From NCBI GenBank assembly GCA_030737875.1, contig CM060925.1, positions 483,537,514 to 483,601,513 on the forward strand: a stretch of 64,000 nucleotides of DNA, written 5' to 3'. The position numbers were made by a program, and so were the translations under genes. Of the stretch, positions 19,443-32,700 are shown piece by piece. The stretch's first letter is position 1; every line of letters begins with the position of its first letter. The notes beneath the pieces were generated by a model, which was not told the origin of the DNA, ran no database searches, and saw nothing but the letters and a program-made list of their open reading frames with translations. The stretch is from Allium sativum (Eukaryota; Streptophyta; Magnoliopsida; Asparagales; Amaryllidaceae).

Positions 19443-21373
19443 TCCAAGTTAGGAAGAACATATCCTACCATCCATCATCCATCTACTCAAAACATCATCC
19501 ACAAGCAACCATTGTCCTTAGATGATTTCTAATGCTGTATGAATATATGCAAAACGTGTGTGTACATGTTCCTTAGCTAATGCTAATGATCAGGCCTGAA
19601 TAATCTTTCTAATGCAAAATATGTATAGTGCCATGAATCCAACATGTATGCAAATAGTCCTAGTCATATAGATACTATATGCGTGCACAATCATTCATTC
19701 ATATGCAACAACCGCATGATAATACATTCGATTTCATCCATAAACAAGTATAAATACTCGTGCATATGCAATATGAAATGTGACCGAGTCGAGCTAGTAT
19801 CTAATGTGTATTCGCGCATCCACGAGCAACCACTTGCAACCACTTGCAACCATATCAATCATAACATGTTTCAAATACATGTTTACATCCATAGGGTTCT
19901 ACCTAGAATTCCCTGAAACAGGGTCGAGAAGATAAACAGGACAAACTCCTTACAGGGTTTGTAACGGAGAATAGGACCGAGAGGATGTCCACAAAAGATA
20001 GCCTACAAGTAAGCTCTACAGAAAACAGGGATCAAGGATATACTCCCAAAAAGAGATATCATGCGCATATCTAGTCTTTGACCATCAAAGTCGTCTTTTA
20101 ACTTCGCGATTTTGTAGCTTCTTATTCCTATTTCCATAACATGAGCTGGAACTCATTTCTTCGTCGCCTCTCGTTCCACTTGCACTTATCCTTTTCCTAG
20201 AATACTTGACGCAAACATGACTGCGTACTCATGATCTCATGCAAGCTTTCCAAAATTCACTAGTGAATCTTGGATCTCGTTTATATACTATAAGGCATTC
20301 CATGTAGAAGAACTTTCTCTTGAAAGTAAATAGATGTCAATCAGGTTATCATGCGCACTTACTAGGGTGATCTCTATAACCCATGCATAAATGAAGTAAA
20401 CCATCCGTCTTATTGGCGAACACCACTCGATCGGGCTTCAAATTTCCAATAAAGGCATCAAGGGATTCTAAGTAACTAGTCATGACAGAACCTCAAAAAG
20501 GTTACCCGATACTTCGAGGGCATTACCAAGGCTAGTCAAAAGGTCTAACTACCCTCCTATCAAAACCGAGAGTGGCACCCCCTACTGGATAACCACTTCA
20601 TCCCTAGAATCCATCCATAGCTTATAAACATAAGCATTATTTCCAAACTCAACACTTGGCATAGACATTCCCAAATCCAAACAAGTCATGTATAAATGGA
20701 CTGATTCTCCAATAGGACTTTTGAGACAAAAATGGGATTTTCTATTACGCTAGTACTTAAGGTGCAGAGACTCAACTATCGAAGCAGACTTAAATGATAC
20801 GAACAACGAAGTCCTAACGGGATGATAGAGAAGAAAAGCTAAACCTTTAACAAGATCGTTACCCTCCTTCCGAGGTACTCTAGAAATGAGAGCATACTAC
20901 TGCCCTCCCGATGATCTTGTCCTTGTCCCATAATACTTAACTATCCGCCCCGTTTTACCATGCCAAAGGTACTCTCTCGTCATGGGTTTCATTGTTCATC
21001 TTTCTCCCTCCTTTGAGGACTAAGCCATACCAACAAGTTGCTCATCCTTAAGCTTGTATCATTTATCCTTCTTTCTCACGATCCTTTCTTATAACGCGGC
21101 CACTGGTCTCTCGAGAACCACCTCCATCGTATGGAAAGCACTTTCGTAGGTAGAAAAGACTAGTCGCAGTTAAAACTACTGTGACTACAGATGGAGGAAA
21201 GAAAGGAAAAGAGACTCAATTAAGGAAACAAGGATAGTGCTAATGGCCTTTGGGGAATAGCCTTTTTCTTTTAAAAGAAAATTTTCTTGAAAAATGCTTC
21301 TTTGTAAACGGTTTTTTTTTCAAATAGTTTTCAGAAGGTCTTTAAAAACTTTTGCCCAGTCTGGTAACCTTCT
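19443..21373 (-). other. E2 internal region, non-coding
   Basis: No minus-strand frame longer than 60 codons is seen. The PBS-proximal 60 bases and the block at 19796-19910 align with E1, but the part where E1 has gag shows no recognisable Gag. Either gag was lost or this family replaced it. An inverted repeat, CCTCCATC (21120-21127) with GATGGAGG (about 21189-21196), brackets a 60-base stretch. Confidence 0.7.
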
Positions 21374-21385
21374 GCTCTGATACCA
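21374..21385 (-). other. E2 primer-binding site
   Basis: The complement reads TGGTATCAGAGC, two bases inside the 5' LTR that starts at 21388. Confidence 0.9.
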
Positions 21386-21387
21386 CG

Positions 21388-24300
21388 TGTAACACCCCGC
21401 CTCCGCTAGGGTCACTCGCAAAGGAATGCACTAGCTTTAGAGGGGCATTATTGGTAAACATGCACAGAAATATCACAGGACAGAACATATAAAATAGCGG
21501 AAGTAAAATCAAACTTTCATAACATGAATAAATAAGGTCTAAAGCCTTTTACATCAGAGTACATCAAAACCTGTCTTGCAATAGTAAAGAAGCATAAAGA
21601 CATTTTCATAAATTATTCCCCAAGTAAAAACAGTAAAGTAGCCATTAGCCAAGAAAAGTCCAAGCCATCCATGTTGACCTTCAAGCAGAAGAAGTCTGAA
21701 CTAAACAACAGTATTTCCTCCCTGTAACCTGGGGGGGGGGGAACGGAAGAAAAGAGGCGAAACAAAACGGGTCAGTCAAAAAGACTGAGTAAGCCCTATC
21801 TACTATTAGCATAAAAACTAGTAAAGTTAACCGACATGAGAAACTGAGATGAACATAAGCATGATAACAAGATAGATAAGCTAAATCAAAATAACAGGAT
21901 GAACTACTGAACTCAGATAAACTAAGGTGTCATGATAAATTACGATGTCAAGATAAAACAAGGTATCACATCGTCAGGTTTCTATCAAGTATAATATCCC
22001 CAAGATATCTGTCACGTATAACGCCCCGTGATATCTATCCTGTATTTTAGCTCTGCACCTACCGTACTAGTATCCCCACCGTGTCATGTGTTAACCAAGA
22101 ATGACCCTCACTCAAAAGTCGTGTAATGGTCCATGTCAACCTAATATATCGCATATATAGGTTACTCAAATTGTATGTTTTATTCCATGTAAATGTTCAG
22201 TCCCTTGCCGTAGACCATACGGGCTTTCCCATGAGATTCTACATTACTTTAACATAGTTCCATGATCCTTAAGATCGGTTTGGACTGTTACCCTAAACCT
22301 AGCTAGGGTCTTCCAACATGAATTATCGTTTGTACAACTAGGACTTATGCTACCTAGGGCCACTAGGGATTACGCTTACCTATTGCACGTTTTCGTATCT
22401 CGGTTTTGGTTCAACCACCCAGGGCCACTGGGATTTACGCTAACCGTCAACCGCGCCCTTTTTCCCACGCATTCATCGTGAATCGTTTTCCATGACTGTA
22501 TGCACATGTATCACATCGTGCCATCCGAGTCCTGTCACAGGGCAGATCGAGAAATACAGGACTCGGTCGGGAGCTTTCGATTTATCTGCCGATGCAGATG
22601 CTAAGGTCTGTTTTTCTATACGTGGCTATGGTCCCACGCGACCCCTCCCTCAACTAGTGAAAGACAAGACAGGATAAATCCTGTATGAGAACACACTACT
22701 GGCCAACCCACAATCCTAGCCTTACCGCAACCATAATTAGATAGCAATTATGGTCTATTGGGTGTTCTCTGCCTTTCCGTACGTACACGCTTGACCAAAG
22801 ATGGTAGGTAGCCTGACGAAATGCTATCTAGGGTACGACCGTGTATCGTCGACTATCCCCTATCCATCCCCGTCTTTAGGTCGCTCGTATAGCAACCAAG
22901 GCATACTCTTGGTTCTTCTAACGCAGACCTTAACCTCTCTTGAGCCTAGTATAATCACCTGGCAGCTCATAGAGGGATACCAAGAATATCCTCACGTTCC
23001 CCGAAGCCGCTGCTTCGTTACCCAGTTCGCTGGAGCCTTTATCTAAATCAGATACTTGCTCCTACTCGTATACTTAAACGATGACCTACCGTATCAGGTT
23101 ACTCATCTATCTATGAACTGGTCTAAATTTCCTTGACTAGGAATCATTACTTAGTTATTCTTCAACTAAGGTTTACCACTTAGCATTGTTCCCGTTATCC
23201 TTTTTAACTACGGTTATCCACCTAATCCTCAGAACTAGGGTTTACATAATGGATTAAGTGTCACTTAAGTTCATGACTTAACCCGTCTACAAATCCTGTC
23301 AAAATTGGCTAAGTATCCAAGTTCAAGGCTTAACCCTACAAACCATGCTCAAGTTGGTTAAGTATATTAAGCAATTCACGACTTAACCTCGTCCGATTAT
23401 CATTCTAGATTGGTTAAGTATATATTAACTTGACCCTATCAATTTACTTAGTCAAATCGGTCAAGTGTATTCAAGCGATTCGTGACTTAGCCTTATCATG
23501 TTTTCACGTTATATTGGTTAACTTAACCACAATAAATTAACGAGTTAGATTGGATAAGTATAGGTCACTTAACCACATCAATTCATCATGTTTAGATTAG
23601 TTAAGTGTTTAACTTAACCCCATTAAACTACCAAGTGGGATTAATTAAGTCTAGGCTAACTTAACCCCATCCGATTTCCATGTTTAGACTAGTTGAGTCT
23701 AATCTTAACCCCATTCGTTAACCGTATTTTTCGGTTAAGCGTCATTAAGAAAACTTACTTAACCTTACCAAGTTATCGCGTTGGATTGATTAAGTGTTGG
23801 TTAACTTAACCCCATCCACTAGTCATATAAAAATGGTTAAGTGTCATTAGGCAAATCAAGTTACTTAACCTACCCAACCTTGTCATGTTTTGTTAAGTAT
23901 CATTAGCCTAATCAAATTACTTAACCCATTTGTCCATGTCATATTTGGTTAAGAGTCATTAATCAAATTAACTTAACCCTATCATGTGGCATTAATTACT
24001 TAATGCGCCTTCACCTCTCACATTAGACTTTGTTGTGGTTACTAGTTAAGCCGGTCGGTTCCGGGTAGCTTTACACCACAACTTGGTCTAACCTCGGGTT
24101 CAAGCACAACATGACCAACTTCTCACATTGGGTCCTATTGTTTGCAACTACTAGTTAGGTCGGTCGGTTCCGGGTAGTTTTACGTTGCAAACTCAACCCA
24201 ACCTCGAGTTGGCCACACTTATATTATCTAAGTGTCATGTCCATCATGTTTCCCAAAACATGTTACAAGTTTTCAAGCATTTGGGTAGACCTAACTTAAT

Positions 24301-25816
24301 AGGTAAATTCCCAAAGGGTAGACCTAACTTAATAGGTAAATTCCCAAGCTTATGTTTTTATGCATACTTACATGTCAACTTCCATGTTATATTTCAAGTC
24401 ATGTTTTCAAGTTGTATTTTCATGTCATTAGAAATTACCCATAACATAACCTAACGCTTTTAAACTCGCATATACGTTCGCGACAACGTAATGGATTAAA
24501 AGAAGAGACTTGGCAAAGGCATGACAAAAATGGATATTAAGCCACAAGTTAATCATGGTGGCAAATGAGGCACAAATGTGTTCATTAACTTGCATGTTAC
24601 ATTCTTAAGCCTCCAAACATGCATAAACCCAAACTTGGCACATAAGCGAATCATGGTGACAAAAGATATGGAATGATGACTAGTAACTCGCATATATCAT
24701 CATATAAGGGTTATGACTTCATATGCAAGTTGACATAAAGGTTATGAGGGTTCTCATGTTGCCTAATGCAACATTTCAACATAAAGGTTGTAGCTTTTAG
24801 CTCACAAGATCAAGATAATGACTTCATAAACTTGCATGACATGATAGCATGTATCATACTCAATGATCAAACCCAAACTTGCAACATGAACATTTAACTT
24901 CATAGTTAATATCTAAGAGTAGGGAAAGGGCTTACATTGCTATGAAGGCACAAAAGATATGACAAAGCCCTTATGCAATCAAATAGACCCAAAATGCAAG
25001 CTCTAACATAAAAACCCTTGAGCCAAAATGATCAAAACCCTTGCTTTATGATGCAAAGATAGAAACTTGACTTGAATGCAAGCTAATGACACTCATACAA
25101 GCTTGAAAACACTTGTATGCATGGAAAATCTCTCATAGAAACCATTTAGAAATTTTATGAAGAGAGTGGAGGCCATGAGAGGTAAAATTTTGCCATAGTT
25201 TAGTTGCATGAATGAATAATGAGGATTTAGGATAGGTTAGGGTCTTATTTATAGATTAGGCAAGTGTTTTAGGCCATAGGATTAAACCTAGATTCAATCC
25301 AAGCCCTCAAAGCATGTCTTGGGGAAGAAGTCAAGTGTAGGAACCATCTAGAGCCTTTAGATTAAAGATGAACCATGAGAACCATCCAAATGCAAAATCT
25401 GCATTTGAGCGAATCGGCCCACGGGTTGACAGCCAAACACCCTGGATTAACCCCTAGTCGACCCAGCGGGCTCGGGTCGACCTCAAAAATCGGCCGGTTC
25501 GGTTATTCCCCTCTCCCAATTCGCTGTTTTGAACATTTTTGCATATTTATTTATTTAATTTTCAATTATATATATATCAATATATATATATTTCTCTGCG
25601 CAACCCATTTCACTTAATTAAGTATACTTTAATTTGGGAATTTTTCGTGAAACTTCGCGAGGCCATATCTTGGTCATGCGGACTCCGATTCTCGAAAACT
25701 CAGACTCTATTTCGCGTATTTTTCCGAGACGAACGCAATGGCTTAGCCCGTTTTACTTAATTCAGAATTTAAAATTAAATTCTGCCTTGATTCTCGTCTT
25801 AACACGTTATCGAAAA
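21388..25816 (-). repeat. E2 5' LTR (4429 bp, outer tip missing)
   Basis: It aligns with 14942-19407, but the final bases expected on the plus strand (ATACGGGTTGTTACA) are absent. Instead the sequence passes within an A-run straight into the E3 LTR at about 25813-25817. The PBS at 21374-21385 is intact. Confidence 0.9.
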
Positions 25817-25901
25817 TTTTATTTCGCTTTTCAATATTGTGTTTCTATTTATTCTATGTTTTCTGTGTTGATTCCATTTTAAACTTGGTAAGCTAAATAA
25901 C
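25817..25901. repeat. 85-bp duplication flanking E2, right copy
   Basis: It is identical to 14857-14941. The join to E2 lies in a shared A-run, so microhomology of up to 4 bases is possible. Confidence 0.92.
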
Positions 25902-25973
25902 GATCCGTTTATTTAAACGTTTTAAGTTGGTTTAATTACCGATTTAGAGCGGTCAATAAGGCGGGATGTTACA
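25902..25973 (+). repeat. E3 5' LTR remnant, right end
   Basis: It continues the E3 LTR after the E2 insertion and ends GGCGGGATGTTACA, matching the end of the 3' LTR at 33927. Confidence 0.88.
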
Positions 25974-25975
25974 AG

Positions 25976-25987
25976 TGGTATCAGAGC
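25976..25987 (+). other. E3 primer-binding site
   Basis: TGGTATCAGAGC begins two bases after the LTR end at 25973. Confidence 0.9.
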
Positions 25988-28372
25988 TTTGGTTTATTCA
26001 AACGCATAGCTTATCGAGTTTAAAATGAGAAGAATCGACACTAGAAAAACGAAATTTGAAAATAAAAAGGTTTCGAAATAAAATTTTGAAATGAAAATAA
26101 TTTTAAAAAGGAAATTATTATTGGAGATATTATATATTTTGAAAATTCTTATTTTGGAACTGATATAGTGGAAATAAAAATCGATTTTGAAACTTGAAAT
26201 TTGCTCGGAATCCCCAGTCTTCGAGCTTAGAGAGTTATTCTTCGATTTGAATCTCGAATCCGTCGTCGAATGATAACTAAAGAAGATAAGTGTAGGAGAA
26301 ATAACAAATAAATTTCTATGAACCGTGTATTTTGACAATCAAAGATCAACTGAAATGATAATTTAGATGGGAATTTGTATGAAAAGGAGAAATTTGAAAT
26401 CGTTTCAAAGATGAAACGATGGATTTTATTTTGACATTCCGAATGTAAAATTTATGACAATAAAAACAATGCGGTTATAATTGGAATTCGATTGGGCCAA
26501 GTTGTATTGTTAATTTATTTGAATTATTCAGAACCCGACAAGGTAAATAATAATTGGTTTCAAACCAATGAAATATAATCGAATATATGAATTCGGTTGT
26601 AAGGTATAAACTTGTTAATTGATTAACAAGAAGTGAAGTACAAACATGAATATAAATGAAGCGAGATATGAAAGGAAGATTTCGAAGAGATTTGAACTAA
26701 TTTAGTTTGACGGGTCCAGATTCGTATAAAAGAAATAATATTTACCTTTTTGAAGTAAGTAACATTTGAAAGCAAAAATGTCGCAAATGAAATTGGAGAT
26801 GGAGTTAACCAGTATGGTGAGATTATTCTGAAGTTCAGAATATAAACCAAATGAGATTTTTCGAAGTTCGGAATATGGTATCGAATAACAGATTATTCGA
26901 AAAGAAGGTTATGCATGGAATCAACTATGTCGAATTTCAGGAGAATACTATTTACTTTTCGTTTTAATTTAAAATTTAATATATTTTTAATAAATTAGTT
27001 ATTCAGATTAAAGAATAAAGTATAATTTTGAAGTTAAATATTTTAAAGGCGTGAATTATGGTTACAATCAACGATTACTGTAAAAGAATAAAAATTCTTA
27101 ACTTGAATTTAGAAGTTACGAGAATGAATGTTTTGTTGTTATTCGAAGGTGTGAACTTTATCTATTTCAAGGTTGATAATGTTGTTCAATTAAGGTCTGA
27201 GAGGTAAATATACACCAGCTTGATTGACTTCATTGTTGACTAAGAAATGATTAAGGTTCAATAGCAAAAATTGGTTAAGTAAAGTGAGCTAACGAGGGTC
27301 TACTGTAAGCGGTGATAGCGATGTTTTATTTAACATCTTTTTAAATTGAAATAACAAAATTAGAAATGTTTTTACGAAAATAAAGTATATTTTCGGTAGA
27401 AAATAAAGATTTGTGAATGTATGGAAATGTTAATAAGAGATTTTCTAGAATTATAGAAAATAATTGTGATAATTGGAAGTGTTTTTTTTTAAAATCGTGG
27501 GAGGTTAATGGGGTTTGATAAATCAGAATGGCGTGAACTTAAAAAAAACGCACAATGAGAACGAAGAGCGGTAGAACGTAAGAGAAGTAGATTCATAAAA
27601 AATTTCGAAAGTTGTGTAAGAATTGATCTGATAAGAAATTAAGAAATGGGATTAAGGAAATTATAAATTGACTTGAAAATTAGTTAAGTTGAATAATTTC
27701 CTGAGTGTTGATCTGATGTGGGTTTCGTACTTCGGGATTGATACTTAGGGAGTTGTTCGCTTGCTAATTTACGGTCAAAGGATGTGAATATGGAAGAGTA
27801 ATAATGCGTGAATGATAAAATTTGTTATAGGAATGAAAATTTCCGAGATGGTGAGAGCATAAAGATTTGAATTAAGCAAAGGACTTAATAATGGGAATTT
27901 TGGGAAGAAATTTTGATTTATAACCAATGGATTTAGTTTGGGAAAAACATATATCAGATATCTGAATTGAGTAAGAAATCAAAACTGAAATTTTGAAATC
28001 GGAGTGGAAATTTGAGGGTATTTGATTTTACATATTGGATATAGAAATTTCGGAACTTATATAAGAATTAGTGAATTTGAAAATTTCTGGATTAGAAGGT
28101 AATTGATTTGAAATGAAATCTTATATAACAAAATTTATATAAGAATGAGCTGTTTGAAATATGATATGGGAAGAAATTCTTATGTAAGTGAAATAAATAT
28201 GATTTATGAAATGAAGTACTATATGTTTTCAAATCAAGTAAAGTACCTTCTTTCTCCCTTGAATTTCGTGCTTAGTTAATATGTGCTGCTAGTGGTAGTA
28301 GGTTGTCCGGACGTATAACTCATGAGTTGTCAGTTCTTGAAAGAACACGACAGTGTAGCGAAATTCGCAGGG

Positions 28373-28903
28373 CTGTAGATGACCTATGGAGGATGGATGT
28401 TTCTTGGAGAACCAAGCGTAACCATTATGTTTGTTGCAATCTACAGTCGTGATAAGTGCGTAATCCGCAGAGCTGTGAAAGCTTACAGGTATGGATCTTT
28501 CCTGGGAGACCCATGTGTAACAATTGTATACCTGTGGTCAACATGACATATCTACAAGTGAAAGAGATGTAACCACTAGAGTTACTAAAGGTAAGATGGA
28601 GCCATGTGATGTTGAGATATATTAGTGATGTGGAGCCACCTGTTTAATGCAGCACTGTGTATTCGTGACATGATTGTCGTTGTGACATGATTTGTCATTG
28701 TGACTTAATTTGTCGTGTGACTTGATTGATCCTCATGTCTTGATCTATTTTCATGACCCTGAAATAGAGCAGCTAACGCTCAATGACCTCATATTTTCTT
28801 AAATATCTTTTGTTGATCGGTCCATGACGAAATTCGCAGGGAAGTGATTTCCCACGGATACGAATGTTTTTTGGGGGATCCAAGCGAAACCATTGTGTAT
28901 CTG
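28373..28903 (+). repeat. Three diverged hairpin units in the E3 interior
   Basis: Unit 1 pairs CTGTAGAT (28373-28380) with ATCTACAG (28439-28446), and inside it CTTGG with CCAAG (28403-28416). Unit 2 pairs ACAGGTAT (28485-28492) with ATACCTGT (28528-28535), inside it TGGG with CCCA (28503-28513). Unit 3 pairs CGGATAC (28855-28861) with GTATCTG (28897-28903, one G-T pair), inside it TTGG with CCAA (28871-28883). Arms differ, pairing is kept, and GTAAC-ATT-TG words follow the inner hairpin. Confidence 0.75.
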
Positions 28904-29762
28904 CGATTCATGAACAATTAACATATCAATATCACATTGATACTTTCCGTATTTGTTTCCTTTTAAAAGAATTTTTGAAATATTTTACTAGAAGTTGAAA
29001 CAAGGATATTTAGTGCTTGGAAATTTTAGTCATGCGACTGGCCAGCGTATGCCTAACATCTGTAAGAACGACAATATACTTGTCATACTTCGAGTTATTA
29101 AGCATTGTCAAATCAATAATTTGAAATTTAAAATATATCTAATTAAAAAAGTTAAGAAAGAGAATTTTGGAGTAAAGTTATAAAAGATTTCGGATTTTGG
29201 GAAAAAAATTCAAGTCAACAATTTGTGACCTGAAGAGGAGATGTTATTTACTCTCTTCGATGAGTATGAACTTGGAATATAAGGAATAAATGCAACGTTG
29301 GATAAGGAAATGTTGACAGATGATGTTTATGATGAAATTTGGAATAATTTAAGATGCATAGATCCAACTTATGCAAAAGTTGAAATTTGAAAAGGAGATC
29401 GATTTTGAGAAGAAATTATATGATTTTGAATCTCCTGAGTAAACTAGATAGAATGAAAATAGGGAGATATCTCAAGATAATTTGAGATAGAAATTGGTCT
29501 AAGAAAATTGAATAGCTTAAAAAGCAGAAAAAAGGGATAACCGATTGGGAAGATAAAGAAAACCGTGTTTGTTTAAAATCAATCTTCAACTATAGGAATG
29601 GAATTTGATTTTCCGAGTTAATTGAATATGATGAATGAAGAAAGAGGATCGATGACTTAAATATCGATATTTAAATTAGTGTGGAAAAAATTTGAAGTAT
29701 ACATTGGTGTAACTCTAACGATCTCTCCTATTTGAGGACGAAAAGTTTTAAAGGGAGGGGAT

Positions 29763-32700
29763 TGTAACGTCCCAGAAATTTCGACAACTGCAATGAGAAA
29801 TTAATGAAAGATTTCATTTCGAACAATCAATTTTTGTATTGATACTTGGATTAGAAATTTAAAATCAAATATATTGTTTGAGTTCGATATTTAATTCAGA
29901 ATGGTTAATTGAAAATTAAATATTTATTGTTGAATATTTGAATTAGATTTGAAATTCGATGTAAAAGCGTAAATGATTGGATTTAAAAATAAACGTAGTT
30001 AACGTTAAATAAAATTAGGAATTTTGTTTGTGGAAATATATCGAGAATTGGTCTAGATATATGTGTATTTATGTATATAAAGAAAATGGAATTTAACGTT
30101 TTAAATTTAGAACGAAACAGAGTTGTTGATAGACAAACGAGATGAAATCGTTGAACGGATAAACAATTTAGAAATAAAATATCGTCGTATACAAATAAAG
30201 TCGAATACAACCAGACTAATTTTTATTGAATTCAGAACATCAAAATATGAAAGTGCGTATATTTTGGTCACATTTGAAAATTGGGTCAACGATACAATTA
30301 TTGGGTGTTCAATGCCCGTTCGCGGTTGAAATTTAATATGTAATTAAATAGACACAACCTACCTTATTGGTTTACTACGCAGACCTATAACCTATAAACG
30401 TAGCTACCCTAATATGGTTATTTAACATCATGATTATCCCCTCTTTTGCTTATCCTATAAATTACGCCATTTGTTCCCAAATTGTTTCAGAGCAAAATCA
30501 TTTCCTTTACAAAATTTAATGGACGAAGGCCAATTGTTATCCTAAAATCGGTTCCTTTTTCCCCAAAATCATTTGCCCTCCTCAAGTAAATTTAAATCGC
30601 CACCGCCGAGCACTGCCTTGTTCCTCTCCACCGCCAATAACCCTTCACACCACCAACTTAAAGTCGCGCTTCTCCTCCCTCCTCGGCTACAATCAAAATC
30701 CGCTGCCACCAATTGAAGTAGCTAACTAGCGCACCCAATAGTCATCGTTTCAGCAACCTTCCGGTTCAGCGCATCCACCCGTGCCTCCAAGTCAAAGGCC
30801 GCAGCCACCACTAAAGCCCAGTTCGTCATTGTTTGCATCGTCCCTGCTGCTTCCTACTTTTTTTCTATTCGTTGGTCCCAGGTGAGCATCTCACTCAGGA
30901 TTAACCTCTAGTTTCAAGTATCTCGATTTCAGTAGAAAACTAAGTATCATAGTAATTAAGATGTGGGTTAAAATTGTTGGTTTCTACACTTGTTCGTGAA
31001 CACTGGTTGTGAGTTGCTTCATGATTCGTAGTTGTCTCGAAGAAAAAAAATCATTCACCTTAAAGTGTTTACCGACCACATATTATTTTGAATACGAATG
31101 CTGGGTTGTTTTTAGGATATTATATATATATATGTTGTTCATACATGTATATAGATACATTATAGTTCATAAAGTGGTTTGTTTGTTGGATACACAAAAT
31201 AGGTGCCATTTATCCTTATTTATAAATAAGTATATAGTGTGTGTGTGTGTGTATTGCACCTTGACTTGTTCAGTATGTACGCTGGGTATATTATAGTTGC
31301 TGGAAAAATGAAATGGCTGGGTTTGCTAGATTTTTTATTGTTCGCGTAGTGTTATTTGGACCCATTGAAACTGTTAATAGTAAAATATGAATACTGCCCT
31401 TCATATTGACAAAAATCTGAACTATTTTGGCATAAGGATCACATTGAGTGCATGTGGCCTGTATATTCATCTACCTGCATGTGTTTCCATCTTAGAACTG
31501 TTGCCTTGATATATATATATATATTAAAAAAAAGATTGTTCATAATTGGGTTTGCCTGATGCTCGAATGCATTCTATGTCCATGACACTTTGTTCACTAG
31601 ACTGTCTTTGTTATGTACCTCAACATGAAACTTGAGTAATTACCCTGGCATGCTACCTGCCACTTACAAACTTGTATTTTGGCTTTATTCACTTTTGGTC
31701 TATTAAGGCTTGAAATTTACACAGGGGGGACTTTCTTATATGTTGCCTTGATATTATTCTATGCCCCTTTTGCAAATTGAAACATTACCAAATAAATTGG
31801 AGTTCATACTGATGTTTTATTTATGGATGATTCTCATTTTTGACTTAAAAATATAAACAATAAAGAAAGAATATCACAATCAATATAGTTCAGAGCCTAT
31901 AAAATTTAGTGCTCAAAATATTAATTACTCTTTTCGGCAAGAAACAACAAACAATGGTCATATATTAGAAATTATGGCTACAAATCTAAACGGAATGTTC
32001 AAACTTCCCTTGATGTAGATATTTTCGTTGAGAAATTCCTTTAAAAGTGATTCATAATTAGTTAGACAATATAGTTGAAGTTGTCTCCACTATGTGTACT
32101 GGGCATCCCCATACAAACAACATCAAGCCAAACATTTCCATAAACCCCATGTAGAACCCTGCTAGATGCACAAAGCATTAGTATTTATAATAATTTGAGA
32201 ATTAGATAGCCAAGGAAAAACAAAGTTAACAGAAAATGTATTATAACCTTGTAGGCGATAGAGATGTTATGCCTATGTTTTATCAAAATTCTGATAGATT
32301 AAAACTCAAGTCTGCAATTATCATAAATGATTTCCAGTGTGCAGATGCATGTAGTTAACTAAGTCTTTGCGGTGATTTATATTATCAGGTCTGGGGAAAT
32401 GTAGGAAACAATAGTTCATGAATATACACAATAATTAGTATTTGTGTCCTTCGGTGATTGTCCCTAATAAGGATAAAACTGCATTTGTTCTTGGCACCGT
32501 ACCAATGTACACTGTCCTATTGATTTCCATACACATCGTATGTATTGTTTCATTATACTATAATTGTGGCACTCTGGACAAAGGCATGTTATGCCATATT
32601 CAGTCTGCGGCTATAAACTCACCTAAGTTATGAATATGTTTTTTTTTTCTTTTTCTAAAACCCTGAAACTATCCATACTGCATTATGCATTTAAAATGGT

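Larger units (their letters stand above)
14942..25816 (-). mobile_element. E2: non-coding LTR retrotransposon related to E1
   Basis: LTRs lie at 14942-19407 (3' LTR in element sense) and 21388-25816 (5' LTR), with 1980 bp between, about the same as in E1. PBS, pre-PPT hairpin and PPT are intact. The LTRs share the duplicated hairpin module and the C-run/AG block with E1, and the internal region aligns with E1 near its ends, so E2 is a sister family. No frame of recognisable function exists. The LTR pair is nearly identical apart from short indels such as 11 bp near 17070 (compare 23515). The 5' LTR lacks its outermost roughly 19 bases, and the element is flanked by an 85-bp duplication instead of 5 bp. 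Confidence 0.9.
25974..29762 (+). mobile_element. E3 internal region: LARD-like, non-coding (3.8 kb)
   Basis: E3 as a whole runs from 14541 to 33927, including E2. Its internal part has a PBS and a PPT (AAAGGGAGGGGAT, 29750-29762) but no frame over about 115 codons and no retrotransposon domain. It is AT-rich (frequent GAAATTT/AAATTTC words) and holds a three-copy hairpin repeat at 28373-28903 and short GTGACATGATTTGTC repeats (28666-28735). Large LTR elements with structured, non-coding interiors are known as LARDs. LTR divergence makes E3 older than E1, E2 and E6. Confidence 0.75.

Noticed and set aside
31237..31252. GT microsatellite
   Set aside because: An ordinary simple repeat; noted within the E3 LTR but not listed as a separate feature.
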